Source: Leptospira kobayashii
GTDB lineage: Bacteria > Spirochaetota > Leptospiria > Leptospirales > Leptospiraceae
Reading direction: 5' to 3'
DNA length: 64,000 bases
NCBI RefSeq assembly: GCF_003114835.2
Contig: NZ_AP025028.1
Span: forward strand, 3,810,001 to 3,874,000
Shown: positions 1 to 8,511 of the stretch, in pieces
Position numbering within the stretch: the stretch's first letter is position 1
Layout: each line of letters begins with the position of its first letter
Position numbers and translations under genes: made by a program
Notes under the pieces: model-generated
Databases searched by the model: none
What the model was told of the DNA's origin: nothing
What the model saw: only the letters and a program-made list of their open reading frames with translations

Positions 1-38
1 AAGAATCAGACTTAGGTTCGACAGAAAGAAGGATCTAT

Positions 39-95
39 GTTAGGCGGGTGGCTGCAGCCCACGAACCTCACCCCCCAACCCTAACAGGGCGGGGG
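39..95 (-). repeat. Partial copy of a GC-rich dispersed intergenic element
   Basis: Read on the minus strand, this stretch begins with a C-run, GCCCTGTTAGGG and a G-run, which can fold as an imperfect hairpin, and ends with CCACCCGCC. The same order of blocks (CCCCGCCC, short loop, AGGG-GGGG, then ACCCGCC) occurs at 15883-16010 and 41307-41434. This copy has a longer spacer between hairpin and tail than the other two and runs towards the window edge, so its full extent cannot be judged. It lies downstream of the dsbD-like gene. Role unknown. Confidence 0.5.
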
Positions 96-127
96 CTTTC
101 AAGATTCACGCTGAAAACTTATGTCTC

Positions 128-1411
128 TTACCTTTTCCCTTCAATCGCGCCAATCATTCCTTTGGTGTCCAGATAGTCGGTGGTTTTGAATAGGACCTCT
201 CCGTTTTCATCCAGAACCAAAAAGAAAGGTAAACCTATCTTTAGCTCCGTAAATCTAGGATCGTTTGCAAATGTTTCAAAAATTGGATCCGTATCGTATA
301 CTTTCCATAAGATCGCTTTATTTTTTAAAACCTGATTTAAAGGAAGATTGGAAAGAGCGAGTTTTTGGAACTCTTTGCAGTTGGTACACCAATCCGCATA
401 AAAATCCACAAAAATAGGTAGTTTTTTCTCCCGCGAAAGATCATGGACTGTTTTTTCTTCACGATACCATCTTAGATTTTCATGATCTTCCCAGGATGAT
501 TCGTTCGTCGGCGGATTTCCACTCCACTCTTTCGATTTTGAAACAACCGCAAATAACGAAATACTAACTATAATTAAACTAGAAAGTGCCAATGCAGATT
601 TCATTCGAATCGGTAGATAATCCGAAGAATTTTGCACAAAGAAAGCGGTAGTTAAAAGCAAAACCCATAAAATAAAAACTTGAAGCGTATTTGTTTCACT
701 CCATCCGAATCCGGCACCTGCCTTCAAAAGATAGGTATATGAAAAGTAAAAAATCACTATAGCGAGTGCCCATTGTACATAACGCATCCACTTACCCGAC
801 TTAGGAAGGGGAAGTCCGAAAACTCCTATGGCTAGAAAAGGAAGTCCCACACCTAAGCCGAATGCAAACATCTTGAGCGAAGTCTCTACCAAAGTCAAAA
901 TTTCCAAAGAACCTTTGCTTGCGGTTACAATCTGCAAAAGAACTGCTACAACCACAGGACCGACACAAGGAGAAGATAACAAACCGGCACCCATTCCCAA
1001 AAGAAAACTACCCGTATAACTGGAATTTTGTGTAGATACTGCATTCTTTCCGAAAAAAGGAAGCTGAACGAATTCAATGGAAGAAAGTCCTAAAATGAAT
1101 AACAAATAAGCTAATACCAGATTGGTTTCAGGGTATCGTAAAAACTGATTGAAAAGCCCGCCGGTAAACCCCGCCACTACACCAAATAATAAATAAACGA
1201 ATGCAAGACCAAAATAATACAATAACGGATGAATCCATTTGTTTTGTCCTTGTCGGTTGCCAAGAATCCCTGCAGTGATCGGATACAAAGGATAAACACA
1301 AGGTAGCAAACTGGCAAGAAATCCGCCTAACGCCAACAAAAGGAAAATCGTGGGATGAAAGCCATTGCCGGCTAATTGTGATTCTATATATAGTTGTAGT
1401 TCTGAAATCAT
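128..1411 (-). CDS. dsbD: DsbD/CcdA-type thiol:disulfide interchange protein with C-terminal thioredoxin domain
   Basis: 427 aa. An inner-membrane electron carrier that passes reducing power from cytoplasmic thioredoxin to the periplasm, for cytochrome c maturation or disulfide repair. Residues about 20-290 hold eight or so membrane segments with the two paired cysteines of the DsbD transmembrane domain (C38 in LPCVYP and C149 in SSPCVGP). Residues about 320-425 form a periplasmic thioredoxin-like domain with WCTNC (C342, C345). The N-terminal alpha domain of E. coli DsbD is missing, so this is a beta-gamma form. It starts 4 nt after the stop of the upstream porin-like gene and is the last gene of a three-gene operon whose first member carries a CxxCH motif; that context favours a cytochrome-related role. 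The family call is secure; the substrate is inferred. Confidence 0.88.
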   Translation of the reverse strand: MISELQLYIESQLAGNGFHPTIFLLLALGGFLASLLPCVYPLYPITAGILGNRQGQNKWIHPLLYYFGLAFVYLLFGVVAGFTGGLFNQFLRYPETNLVLAYLLFILGLSSIEFVQLPFFGKNAVSTQNSSYTGSFLLGMGAGLLSSPCVGPVVVAVLLQIVTASKGSLEILTLVETSLKMFAFGLGVGLPFLAIGVFGLPLPKSGKWMRYVQWALAIVIFYFSYTYLLKAGAGFGWSETNTLQVFILWVLLLTTAFFVQNSSDYLPIRMKSALALSSLIIVSISLFAVVSKSKEWSGNPPTNESSWEDHENLRWYREEKTVHDLSREKKLPIFVDFYADWCTNCKEFQKLALSNLPLNQVLKNKAILWKVYDTDPIFETFANDPRFTELKIGLPFFLVLDENGEVLFKTTDYLDTKGMIGAIEGKR

Positions 1412-1415
1412 AAAA

Positions 1416-2816
1416 TTAAAATTGAAGAGATGCTTTGACTAAAATATTGCGATCCAATCTTCCGTATTCTGAAATTTGCGCGAGTGAAGGCTTGGTAAAT
1501 TGTTCTTTGTATTCGGAAGAGGTTCGTTCGTTGGACAAATTATCAATATACCATTTATTAGGTGAACCCGAAGTATCATAGGATCGAAGTTCCTGGTATC
1601 CAATACCAAGCCTTGCCGATTCGGACCAAAAATATTCTAAATAGACTTGTTTGGAAATATAATAAGATTTATCGGAATAAGTAGGAGACTGCAAATTCCC
1701 CGTATTGGAAACCCGAACCCATGGCTCCTGGGAATTCGTTTCCGTTGTTCGAAGTCCTTGCGCTGCACCGCCAGTCGCCACTTCTCCGCGAAATACGATT
1801 CGAAACATACCATTTCCCAAACCGAACCAAACATAACCGCCACGGCCGTATTTCTCCTGCACCTGTTTGGGAAATTCAGTAGGTATCAGTGCGTTGCTGT
1901 ATTGACCGCCGAATTTCTTTTTAGCCATCCCGCCGAGTCCCATATTTACATATTCTCTCCATATGAAATTAGACTCCACTGCATAAGAATCTTCCTGGGA
2001 AAGTCGAACGTCGCCACGAAGTGCCGTATTCGGATCATTATCGTTCGGAATGCATTTTGATTTTCCTTCAAAACACTCATTCCCTGCATAACCGAAGGAG
2101 TTGGCGCGCCTACCTAGGAAATGCAAACCTCCCTTAAAATCATCCAGGAACCTTTGTTCCCAACTCAAACGAAGAATGGAATCATAACCACTTCCTGTGG
2201 CATTTTGTATACTTCTGTATCCTTCCCCATTCACAACAGCCAAATGGGCTGTTAGAGATTTCCATTGAGCAATATAAGAAAGTCCTAGATCTACAGGATC
2301 GGGAGAAAATGCAAGAGTCTCAAGAGGAGATCTTTCCATATAACGCCAATCATAGTATCCTCCCCAAACAGAGTGCATATGAGGAAGCTCTTGCATTCCG
2401 AAAATAAGAGTGTGTTTCGTATTTCCCAATTCCCATTTTTTTTGAACATTGGCCCTGCGAATGGCGAACATCTGAGGATTGGATTTATTACCGCCTGTTG
2501 TGGCATTGGTATCATTAGAGAGAACGTTGCTTCGAATTACTTCTCCCCAAAATTCAACCTTGATTCCCTTATCATCCCATTCTTTCGAAATGGAAACAAG
2601 AGTCCAAGGCATGGAGAATCCGGTTTTTTCCGATTGTGTGTTATCCGAAACACCGGATGCTGCATCTCTTACCCTATAACCGAAAGTAGGTGTGACGATA
2701 GCCCCTAACTTTAAGCCGAAGTAAGCATCAGGCTCTTCTTTTTTTGTGGTTACTATTTCTTCCGCAAATAAAGAAGAGGCACTGAATAAAGCTAATAAGA
2801 AAAATTTTCTACGCAC
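1416..2816 (-). CDS. Outer-membrane beta-barrel (porin-like) protein, hypothetical
   Basis: 466 aa with a GTG start (GTGCGTAGA), overlapping the stop of the upstream FecR-like gene by one base (TAGTG), so the two are probably translationally coupled. A signal peptide is visible (RRKFFLLALFSASSLFAEE). The rest has no membrane helices and shows alternating aromatic and polar strands, glycine-rich turns and a C-terminal ILVKASLQF that ends in Phe, all typical of an outer-membrane barrel. Near residues 245-260 there is a loop with two cysteines (NECFEGKSKCIPNDNDP). I recognise no specific family. Its place between a CxxCH protein and DsbD suggests a role in an extracytoplasmic redox or uptake system, but this is inference. 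Confidence 0.75.
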   Translation of the reverse strand: MRRKFFLLALFSASSLFAEEIVTTKKEEPDAYFGLKLGAIVTPTFGYRVRDAASGVSDNTQSEKTGFSMPWTLVSISKEWDDKGIKVEFWGEVIRSNVLSNDTNATTGGNKSNPQMFAIRRANVQKKWELGNTKHTLIFGMQELPHMHSVWGGYYDWRYMERSPLETLAFSPDPVDLGLSYIAQWKSLTAHLAVVNGEGYRSIQNATGSGYDSILRLSWEQRFLDDFKGGLHFLGRRANSFGYAGNECFEGKSKCIPNDNDPNTALRGDVRLSQEDSYAVESNFIWREYVNMGLGGMAKKKFGGQYSNALIPTEFPKQVQEKYGRGGYVWFGLGNGMFRIVFRGEVATGGAAQGLRTTETNSQEPWVRVSNTGNLQSPTYSDKSYYISKQVYLEYFWSESARLGIGYQELRSYDTSGSPNKWYIDNLSNERTSSEYKEQFTKPSLAQISEYGRLDRNILVKASLQF

Positions 2817-3523
2817 TAGTTGCTGTATTTTTGATCCGGGATGATTCCTTTAGCTTCCCAACCGGTAGGTTTATGGCAAGACAAACAACTCGTCAACAAA
2901 GGAGACTCTTTCAATTTCTTTTCGAATTGTACAGTTGCTCCACCGGGAAATCCCTTTTTTTCCGATTTTGCAATCAAGTCTTTGTAATCATTGGATTCTA
3001 TTTGATCGGATCCGAGTGTAACAGTACCGCTTGTTCCTTGTGAAAAAACTTTTCCGTTTACATCCACTTTTCCTTCACAAACGCAAGTAAGAGTTTTTTT
3101 ATCTTTTTCCTCGTAATAGACTCCGAAGGCAGTTCCACGAACACCCGCTGTGGTAGTCGGACTTACAACTTCAAAACCTTTTTTGAAATCTTTTACCTTA
3201 AACCAAGCGGCACCTTTTTCCAAATAACCTTTGGAAATCTGTTGTTTGGGATTCCATTCTTTCAAAGTAAAACTGGAATTAGGTTGAATCCTGAATTCAG
3301 TTTCTTTGAAAACGAGATCCACTTTGGAACCATTTCCCGTTTGGATGGTATCTCCGGGTTTTAGAACATCATTGACTTTGAATGTTTTCCAAAGCTTGGC
3401 AGTGTCATCGGCGGATAGGACACTGACCTTTCCCTTTACATAACCCGCTACGGCAAATTCGCCTGCATGAATCGAAAAGGTGAAGGTCAGTAGTAATAAT
3501 GTTTGTATAGTTAAGTGGCGCAT
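2816..3523 (-). CDS. FecR-domain periplasmic protein with C-terminal CxxCH haem-type motif
   Basis: 235 aa from the ATG at 3523, chosen because it begins an ordinary signal peptide (MRHLTIQTLLLLTFTFSIHA); an upstream in-frame start would add 21 unlikely residues. After the signal comes a FecR-like beta domain (KVSVLSADD, LKPGDTIQTGNGSKVDLVF, TTTAGVRGTAFGVYYEE), the kind found in anti-sigma regulators and in surface proteins. The last 25 residues contain C-L-S-C-H (C213, C216, H217), the attachment signature for a c-type haem. Only one such motif is present and there is no obvious distal Met ligand. It is first in an operon with a porin-like protein and DsbD. FecR plus CxxCH is an unusual combination; whether haem is bound is not shown by sequence. 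Confidence 0.75.
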   Translation of the reverse strand: MRHLTIQTLLLLTFTFSIHAGEFAVAGYVKGKVSVLSADDTAKLWKTFKVNDVLKPGDTIQTGNGSKVDLVFKETEFRIQPNSSFTLKEWNPKQQISKGYLEKGAAWFKVKDFKKGFEVVSPTTTAGVRGTAFGVYYEEKDKKTLTCVCEGKVDVNGKVFSQGTSGTVTLGSDQIESNDYKDLIAKSEKKGFPGGATVQFEKKLKESPLLTSCLSCHKPTGWEAKGIIPDQKYSN

Positions 3524-3605
3524 GACCAAAACTATAGGATTTCCCCTAAGTCTTACAAGAAATATTTTTCCTAGGGAAAAAAACAAATCCCGGTTTAGAA
3601 ATTAT

Positions 3606-4529
3606 TTACCAAGGAATGGCAAAGCCCAAATCCGATAATTTTAATTCCAATTCATCACGTTCCCTACTCTTTTTGGAAGTTGTCCCGGATTCATCTAATA
3701 GCCCAAATTGGATGGCTAGTTTTTTTGCTTCTTCCTTTCCCGAACGATTGATGGCAGCTATTATATCTTTATCATATTGTGTTAAAGAAAGAGAACGAAC
3801 GCGATAATCCAAAAATGCTTCCCAAGCATTAGGTACCCATTTGCTGACGATTTCTTCTCCGATCGTCTTGGCAAAAAGACGGATTTCAAGTTGAGCATGA
3901 TCATCCATTCGAAGGGCGAGGAAATGCAATAAATTATGTAGGTCTATTTTCCAATAAGCTTCCGTATAAGTGGAAAGTGGCAGATCTTTACGGGCTTGCT
4001 CGCGAGCAACTCCCAAATCCAATCTTTCCTGATAAACAGAATTTGCCAAAGATTGAAGTTCTTTTTCTTTCTCTGTTAGGTGGTTTCCTTTATCCAAATC
4101 CAAATATCCGTCACTTCCTTGTCTATTTCCTACGGATTGGACTCTCCACCTGCCCGGATCAGTGGTTTGGGCGGAATCAATTGCTACGGAGTAACGCGTA
4201 GAGTATTCGTTGACATTTGCCATTCTATGGCGAATCCACTGTCTCCATGTATCCATAGGAACCCGGATGTGAAATTTCACTTCGCACATTTCGAACGGAG
4301 TGCTATGTCTGTGTCTCATGAGATAGCGAATCAATCCGCGGTCTTCGCTAACTTTTTTTGTTCCTTTTCCGTACGAAGTGCGTGCCGCTTGCACAATCGC
4401 CTCGTCAGATCCCATATAATCGACAAGTCTAACAAAGCCATCATCTAAAACAGGAAAGGGTTTCCCCAAAATAGCGTCTAGGGAAGGTACGGAAATCCGT
4501 GAAATCGGCTCAAAGTCAGATTGTTGCAT
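3606..4529 (-). CDS. thyX: Flavin-dependent thymidylate synthase ThyX
   Basis: 307 aa. Converts dUMP to dTMP using FAD, NADPH and methylenetetrahydrofolate, replacing ThyA. The ThyX signature RHR-x7-S is present as RHRMANVNEYS around residue 97, followed by TRYS; a second RHR (MRHRHSTPFE) lies about 30 residues earlier. The C-terminal half has the helical LHNLLHFLALRMDDHAQLEIR segment that forms part of the nucleotide and FAD site. The protein is longer than many ThyX sequences (about 220-250 aa), mostly through an insertion after the signature and a C-terminal tail. It stands alone, on the same strand as the FecR operon but 82 nt upstream of the ATG used there. Confidence 0.95.
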   Translation of the reverse strand: MQQSDFEPISRISVPSLDAILGKPFPVLDDGFVRLVDYMGSDEAIVQAARTSYGKGTKKVSEDRGLIRYLMRHRHSTPFEMCEVKFHIRVPMDTWRQWIRHRMANVNEYSTRYSVAIDSAQTTDPGRWRVQSVGNRQGSDGYLDLDKGNHLTEKEKELQSLANSVYQERLDLGVAREQARKDLPLSTYTEAYWKIDLHNLLHFLALRMDDHAQLEIRLFAKTIGEEIVSKWVPNAWEAFLDYRVRSLSLTQYDKDIIAAINRSGKEEAKKLAIQFGLLDESGTTSKKSRERDELELKLSDLGFAIPW

Positions 4530-4609
4530 ATTTGCTTTATTTTTTAGTTCTCATGCATCTGAAAAGTCGAAAATAGGTAATAAGTATTTATACAAATAGA
4601 AGGATACTG

Positions 4610-6490
4610 ATGGCGATCGAAGAAACACCTTACTGGGATGACCGGTTAATAAAGAATTCAGCAAGAGGCTCAAGCAAAAGCCTAATGGTGAATCCGGAAA
4701 AGATTTACATCTTTCCTGTACCCAAACCTACCTTTCAATTTATCGAAAATATCTGGCAGTCTTTTACCAATAAAATGGTGTCCCTGATTCATTTTGACGA
4801 TGAACCGGTTTTTAGCTTTTCCATCTTCGAAGTCATTGATAATGACCAGATGAAAATCGTTTCTACTGCTACTCACTTCAAACTAAAAGAGATCGCAGAG
4901 AGAAGAAGAATCCCCGGTTTCGACGAATACATTAAAAAATCCAGACCTATCCCGTTAAGCGATCCACGAAACGAGTCCGCACGTTTCGTCCAAAAAGCGA
5001 TCATCGATTTTAATAAAGGACTTCGACCCGAAATCCATATCATAAATCTGAAAGAAGCAGAAATTCATCCTGAAAAGAAAGTACTTCTTTCCGATACAAT
5101 GAACTATGCCGTAGGACTGACGTTATTCGTTAACGAAAATCCGATCGGGATTCTTTGGGGAATTACAAAAGATCCGCTGAGAGAGGATGAGATCCGTCCT
5201 CTTATGTTGCAACTTTATTCCCTCTTTGATGTAATCGGTTTTGTCACTGCAAAAGAAATGGAAACAGGCAGCGATCCTTACATTGCTCAGAAAAATATTG
5301 AAAAAGCGGATACTGTTTCCAATTCCAGAAACTTATTCTATACAACTACGAAAGATCAGAAAGAACCAGTTACTTCCATCATATTCAAATCCCATCAGTA
5401 CAATATGGAATATAGAATGGATGCTTCCTTCATTATTCCAACTACCGAAGGTTATGCGGTTTCGTTAAAAAGCCTTATACCGGAAAAACTGAATAGTACT
5501 GGAAAAAATTTACTTCTCATTCCGGGATTCTTTTGCCGTCGTTCCGTACTTGATAAACTCGCCAAAGAACTGGCGTTAAAATATGGATACCGGGTTTTCC
5601 TTATGGATATGCGCGGCCGTTCCAGACAAACCATGCCCAAACACGGAAAAAAGGAAGGATGGACCGTAGACAATTACATCCAGGATGATTTTCCGGAAGT
5701 ACTACGATGGATTCGTTGGCATTATCCGAGTGAAAGAACTGTTGTCGTAGGACATAGTATGGGGGGAATGATTCCTCGTTTTTATGCATCTTCTTACGAT
5801 ATCATCAAAGAGCTAAAGGAAGAATTCAACTTACCGCGTCCAGAAGAACATCTTGCCGGAGTCGTTTCCATCACATCGCCGAATTATATCAGTTTGAAAT
5901 CGAATTTTATCGGATTGGATACGATCAAAAAGGGATTCGGTCTTATGCCTCACCAAATGATCAGCGACATGATATTGAGTATGGCTTCCTTTTCCATGCA
6001 GGCTACGATTCAAACTATAGATTTGAAAAAGTTTTTCAAATTCTTATTGAACCTGCATTCCAGCTTACGGACGTTTAGTTATGATTTGGGAACAAAGGTT
6101 CTTACAATCAAAGACTTCGTCGGTTACAAAGAAATCACTCCTCCGGAATGGTATTTTCTAATGGAGGATGTATTCTGCGAAGAATCCGTTTCCGTAATCA
6201 TGCAATTTTTCCAAAGTCAAATTTCCAATCACCGAAGCTTTTTGTCTCAAGACGGTAAGATCAACTATACTGAAAATTTTATCAAAAATTTCAATCTACC
6301 TATTTACAGTGTGGTTGGTACTGTGGATCAGATTGTTCCCGAAGACTCTTTGGCAGATCTTGTCAAACTACCTTCGGAAAACAAAGTGATTACCAAATAC
6401 GACCAAGGCCATCTCGGTATCATCTTTCATCCCGAAACTGTCAGAAAAATGACAGAGGGAATCAATGATTGGATTACGAAACTGCCTTAA
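4610..6490 (+). CDS. Large alpha/beta hydrolase with N-terminal GAF-like region
   Basis: 626 aa; start ATG preceded by AAGGA at a suitable distance. Residues about 300-620 form an alpha/beta hydrolase: LLLIPGFFCRR (oxyanion region), GHSMGG (nucleophile Ser), GTVDQIVPED (acid Asp region) and a late QGHLG (catalytic His). Residues about 25-230 precede it and read like a small alpha/beta sensory domain (GILWGITKDPLREDEIRPLMLQ resembles the end of a GAF domain). No signal peptide, so cytoplasmic. The substrate is not evident; a lipase or esterase is likely from the fold. It faces the SRPBCC gene tail to tail with a 2-nt gap. The hydrolase call is firm; the GAF call is tentative. Confidence 0.8.
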   Translation: MAIEETPYWDDRLIKNSARGSSKSLMVNPEKIYIFPVPKPTFQFIENIWQSFTNKMVSLIHFDDEPVFSFSIFEVIDNDQMKIVSTATHFKLKEIAERRRIPGFDEYIKKSRPIPLSDPRNESARFVQKAIIDFNKGLRPEIHIINLKEAEIHPEKKVLLSDTMNYAVGLTLFVNENPIGILWGITKDPLREDEIRPLMLQLYSLFDVIGFVTAKEMETGSDPYIAQKNIEKADTVSNSRNLFYTTTKDQKEPVTSIIFKSHQYNMEYRMDASFIIPTTEGYAVSLKSLIPEKLNSTGKNLLLIPGFFCRRSVLDKLAKELALKYGYRVFLMDMRGRSRQTMPKHGKKEGWTVDNYIQDDFPEVLRWIRWHYPSERTVVVGHSMGGMIPRFYASSYDIIKELKEEFNLPRPEEHLAGVVSITSPNYISLKSNFIGLDTIKKGFGLMPHQMISDMILSMASFSMQATIQTIDLKKFFKFLLNLHSSLRTFSYDLGTKVLTIKDFVGYKEITPPEWYFLMEDVFCEESVSVIMQFFQSQISNHRSFLSQDGKINYTENFIKNFNLPIYSVVGTVDQIVPEDSLADLVKLPSENKVITKYDQGHLGIIFHPETVRKMTEGINDWITKLP

Positions 6491-6492
6491 GT

Positions 6493-7017
6493 TTACTTTC
6501 CGGATTGGAAGTGGTTTCTCACCATTTCCAACTCCTGTTTGAGCGTGCTGTCTCTTCCTGCCAGGAAGTAAGCGCCTCTTACAACAGGACTGTTTATTTC
6601 CGATCTTTCCGTAATGGATAATTTACTATAACCATTTGCCTCGCTGATTTCATATGTCCAAGATCCTCTCATTTTAAAGGAGGAATCGGCCAAAATGATT
6701 TCTATCTTTTTGTTGGGAATGGTTTCTCCTCTTTCAAATGTCATATAGCCGCCCATATCCGTATGTTCTTTCCAAAGCTTGGGAATGGTAGTATCGTCTT
6801 TTTCGAGAACCTCCACTTTCAAAACTTCTTTTCTACGATTGGGAAGATCGTTTATATCGGTGATGTATTTCCAAATTTCTTCTTTGGATGCGCCTATCGC
6901 TTCCGATTTAGTTCCTTCGAACTTCGGATTCTGAAAGAATCCAATCCCTAAAAAAAGTCCTACAAGCAAGAGCAAAATCAAAGAAAGTGCAATGGAAAAT
7001 TTTAAAGTTCGATTCAT
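6493..7017 (-). CDS. SRPBCC (START-like) family protein with N-terminal membrane anchor
   Basis: 174 aa. One hydrophobic helix at residues 8-30 (FSIALSLILLLLVGLFLGIGFF) anchors the protein, and the remainder reads as a polyketide-cyclase/START-like helix-grip domain: SEAIGASKEEIWKYITDINDLPNRR at the start of the fold, central strands, and a C-terminal long helix ending in RNHFQSGK. Such domains bind hydrophobic ligands. It is convergent with the preceding hydrolase and divergent from the NTF2-like gene. No catalytic residues can be assigned. Function unknown. Confidence 0.7.
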   Translation of the reverse strand: MNRTLKFSIALSLILLLLVGLFLGIGFFQNPKFEGTKSEAIGASKEEIWKYITDINDLPNRRKEVLKVEVLEKDDTTIPKLWKEHTDMGGYMTFERGETIPNKKIEIILADSSFKMRGSWTYEISEANGYSKLSITERSEINSPVVRGAYFLAGRDSTLKQELEMVRNHFQSGK

Positions 7018-7069
7018 ATCATTTTCTTCTTGCAGATTCTCCGTTTAGGCAAGAAGATTTGTTCCCTAT

Positions 7070-7546
7070 ATGCACCCAAACGAAGAGTTAATTCAAAAAT
7101 TTTATACTGCTTTCCAATCCAAAGACGGAAACACGATGGCAACATCCTATCACACGGATGCGGAATTTTCCGATCCTGTTTTTAAAAACCTAAAAGGAAA
7201 AGAAGTGGGAGCCATGTGGCTTATGCTCGTAGAGCGCGGTCAAAATCTTACAGTCCGCTTTCAAAATGTAAAAGCCGACGACCAGAAAGGATCAGCCGAT
7301 TGGGAAGCCGACTACAGCTTTAGTAAAACAGGTAGAATGGTTTATAACAAAATCCATGCGGAGTTTACCTTTCAGGACGGAAAGATCAAAACTCATAAAG
7401 ACAGTTTCAGTCTTTGGAAATGGGCAGGGATGGCATTGGGAACTCCGGGAATCTTTCTGGGCTGGCTCCCTTCCCTTCAAAACAAAATTCGTAAGGAAGC
7501 AGTCACAGGACTGCAAATGTACATGAAGAGAAAAAAAATCAGTTAG
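7070..7546 (+). CDS. SnoaL/NTF2-like family protein
   Basis: 158 aa. The N-terminus (EELIQKFYTAFQSKDGNTMATSYHTDAEFSDPVF) is the classic start of a SnoaL-like NTF2-fold domain, a cone that binds small ligands in isomerases and in many proteins without known activity. The C-terminal 45 residues (WKWAGMALGTPGIFLGWLPSLQNKIRKEA) are an amphipathic extension. The gene ends with TAG overlapping the stop of the convergent rhodanese gene by 4 nt. No catalytic dyad can be assigned with confidence, so the reaction is unknown. Confidence 0.72.
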   Translation: MHPNEELIQKFYTAFQSKDGNTMATSYHTDAEFSDPVFKNLKGKEVGAMWLMLVERGQNLTVRFQNVKADDQKGSADWEADYSFSKTGRMVYNKIHAEFTFQDGKIKTHKDSFSLWKWAGMALGTPGIFLGWLPSLQNKIRKEAVTGLQMYMKRKKIS

Positions 7547-7899
7547 TATTTTGGCATATTCGATAGTCCGCCGGCGTTGATCACATCTTTGAATCCCATG
7601 GATTCCAAAACGGATTTGGCGCTGGCACTTCGACCACCTGACGCGCAATAAACGACTATCGATCTGTCCCTAGCTCCAAACTCGGTCAGCCGCATTTCCA
7701 CCTGATCGACGGGAATATTGACTGCACCGGGAAAATGAGTGATTTGAAATTCCTGAGGAGTGCGCACATCTACAACGAGAGCTCCTTCGGTTATCTTTTG
7801 TTTGACTTTATTCGAATCGGTTGCAAAGGAACTTCTGATTTTATAAAATAATAAAACAACCACTGCCACCAATATGAAAACTATAATGTATTTATTCAT
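7543..7899 (-). CDS. Membrane-anchored single-domain rhodanese
   Basis: 118 aa. An N-terminal transmembrane helix (IIVFILVAVVVLLFYKI) is followed by one rhodanese domain: GALVVDVRTPQEFQITHFPGAVNIP and the active-site loop YCASGGRSASAK, with Cys as sulfur acceptor. Likely a sulfurtransferase or sulfane-sulfur carrier facing the periplasm. It starts 3 nt after the stop of hisI, so it is the last gene of the metG-cyclase-hisI-rhodanese run. The family call is firm; the partner is unknown. Confidence 0.88.
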   Translation of the reverse strand: MNKYIIVFILVAVVVLLFYKIRSSFATDSNKVKQKITEGALVVDVRTPQEFQITHFPGAVNIPVDQVEMRLTEFGARDRSIVVYCASGGRSASAKSVLESMGFKDVINAGGLSNMPKY

Positions 7900-7902
7900 A
7901 AA

Positions 7903-8511
7903 TCACTCTCCAACCTTGTTATTATATACTAGTTTGACTTGATCATCCTGTTCTATCTGCCGAAAAAAACAGGAGTAATATCCTGTATGACAGGCAGCAC
8001 CTTTCTGGTTCGTGCGATACATGATATAATAAGGATTCTCAGAAATATAAATCTCTTTCAGATTTTGCAAATGACCGGATTCTTCACCTTTGACCCAAGG
8101 TTTGTTGCGGGACCTGCTGAAATAAGTTCCTATTCCCGTCTGCAAAGCCTGTTCTAACGAGGTTCTTTTTCCCCAAGCTAACATCAGTTCTTGTCCGGAT
8201 TCATCCACTGCAAGAAAAGGGAAAAGTTCAGGGGCAAGTGTTAATAATCGGCCGAGTTCCGAATCGGAAACCAACACTTTTCCTTCTTTCCAAATGGAAA
8301 CATATTCATCCTTAGTTATAGAAAGATCCGTCGTTGCCAAAAAACAATCATCGTCACAATCGACATACAATTGATAATCGGGATCGGCTTTATGTCGGTT
8401 CAACCAAAGGATCGTATTATCATAGTCGGAAATTTCCAAATGATAGGAAAAAGATTCCGATCTATTTTTTTCCAATAGAACTATGTTTGCATTTTTAGGA
8501 GGAGAGATCAT
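7903..8511 (-). CDS. hisI: Phosphoribosyl-AMP cyclohydrolase-like protein (HisI) with displaced metal-binding motif
   Basis: 202 aa, longer than the usual 110-140 aa. Residues 99-186 match HisI: FLAVDESGQELMLAWGKRTSLEQAL, GIGTYFSRSRNKPWVKGEESGHLQ, and GAACHTGYYSCFFR with two of the three zinc cysteines (C174 and C181, seven apart). HisI hydrolyses phosphoribosyl-AMP in histidine synthesis. The normal magnesium motif DCDxD between SGHLQ and GAACHTG is absent: the aligned stretch reads ISENPYYIM, without the aspartates or the first zinc Cys. A DCDDDC motif (D51-C56) appears instead in the roughly 95-residue N-terminal extension. It could be a rearranged active enzyme or a repurposed paralogue. 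Its ATG follows the cyclase stop directly (TGAATG). Confidence 0.8.
   Translation of the reverse strand: MISPPKNANIVLLEKNRSESFSYHLEISDYDNTILWLNRHKADPDYQLYVDCDDDCFLATTDLSITKDEYVSIWKEGKVLVSDSELGRLLTLAPELFPFLAVDESGQELMLAWGKRTSLEQALQTGIGTYFSRSRNKPWVKGEESGHLQNLKEIYISENPYYIMYRTNQKGAACHTGYYSCFFRQIEQDDQVKLVYNNKVGE

Noticed and set aside
1647..2060. 137-aa plus-strand frame
   Set aside because: Shadow of the porin-like gene; no ribosome site or protein-like composition.
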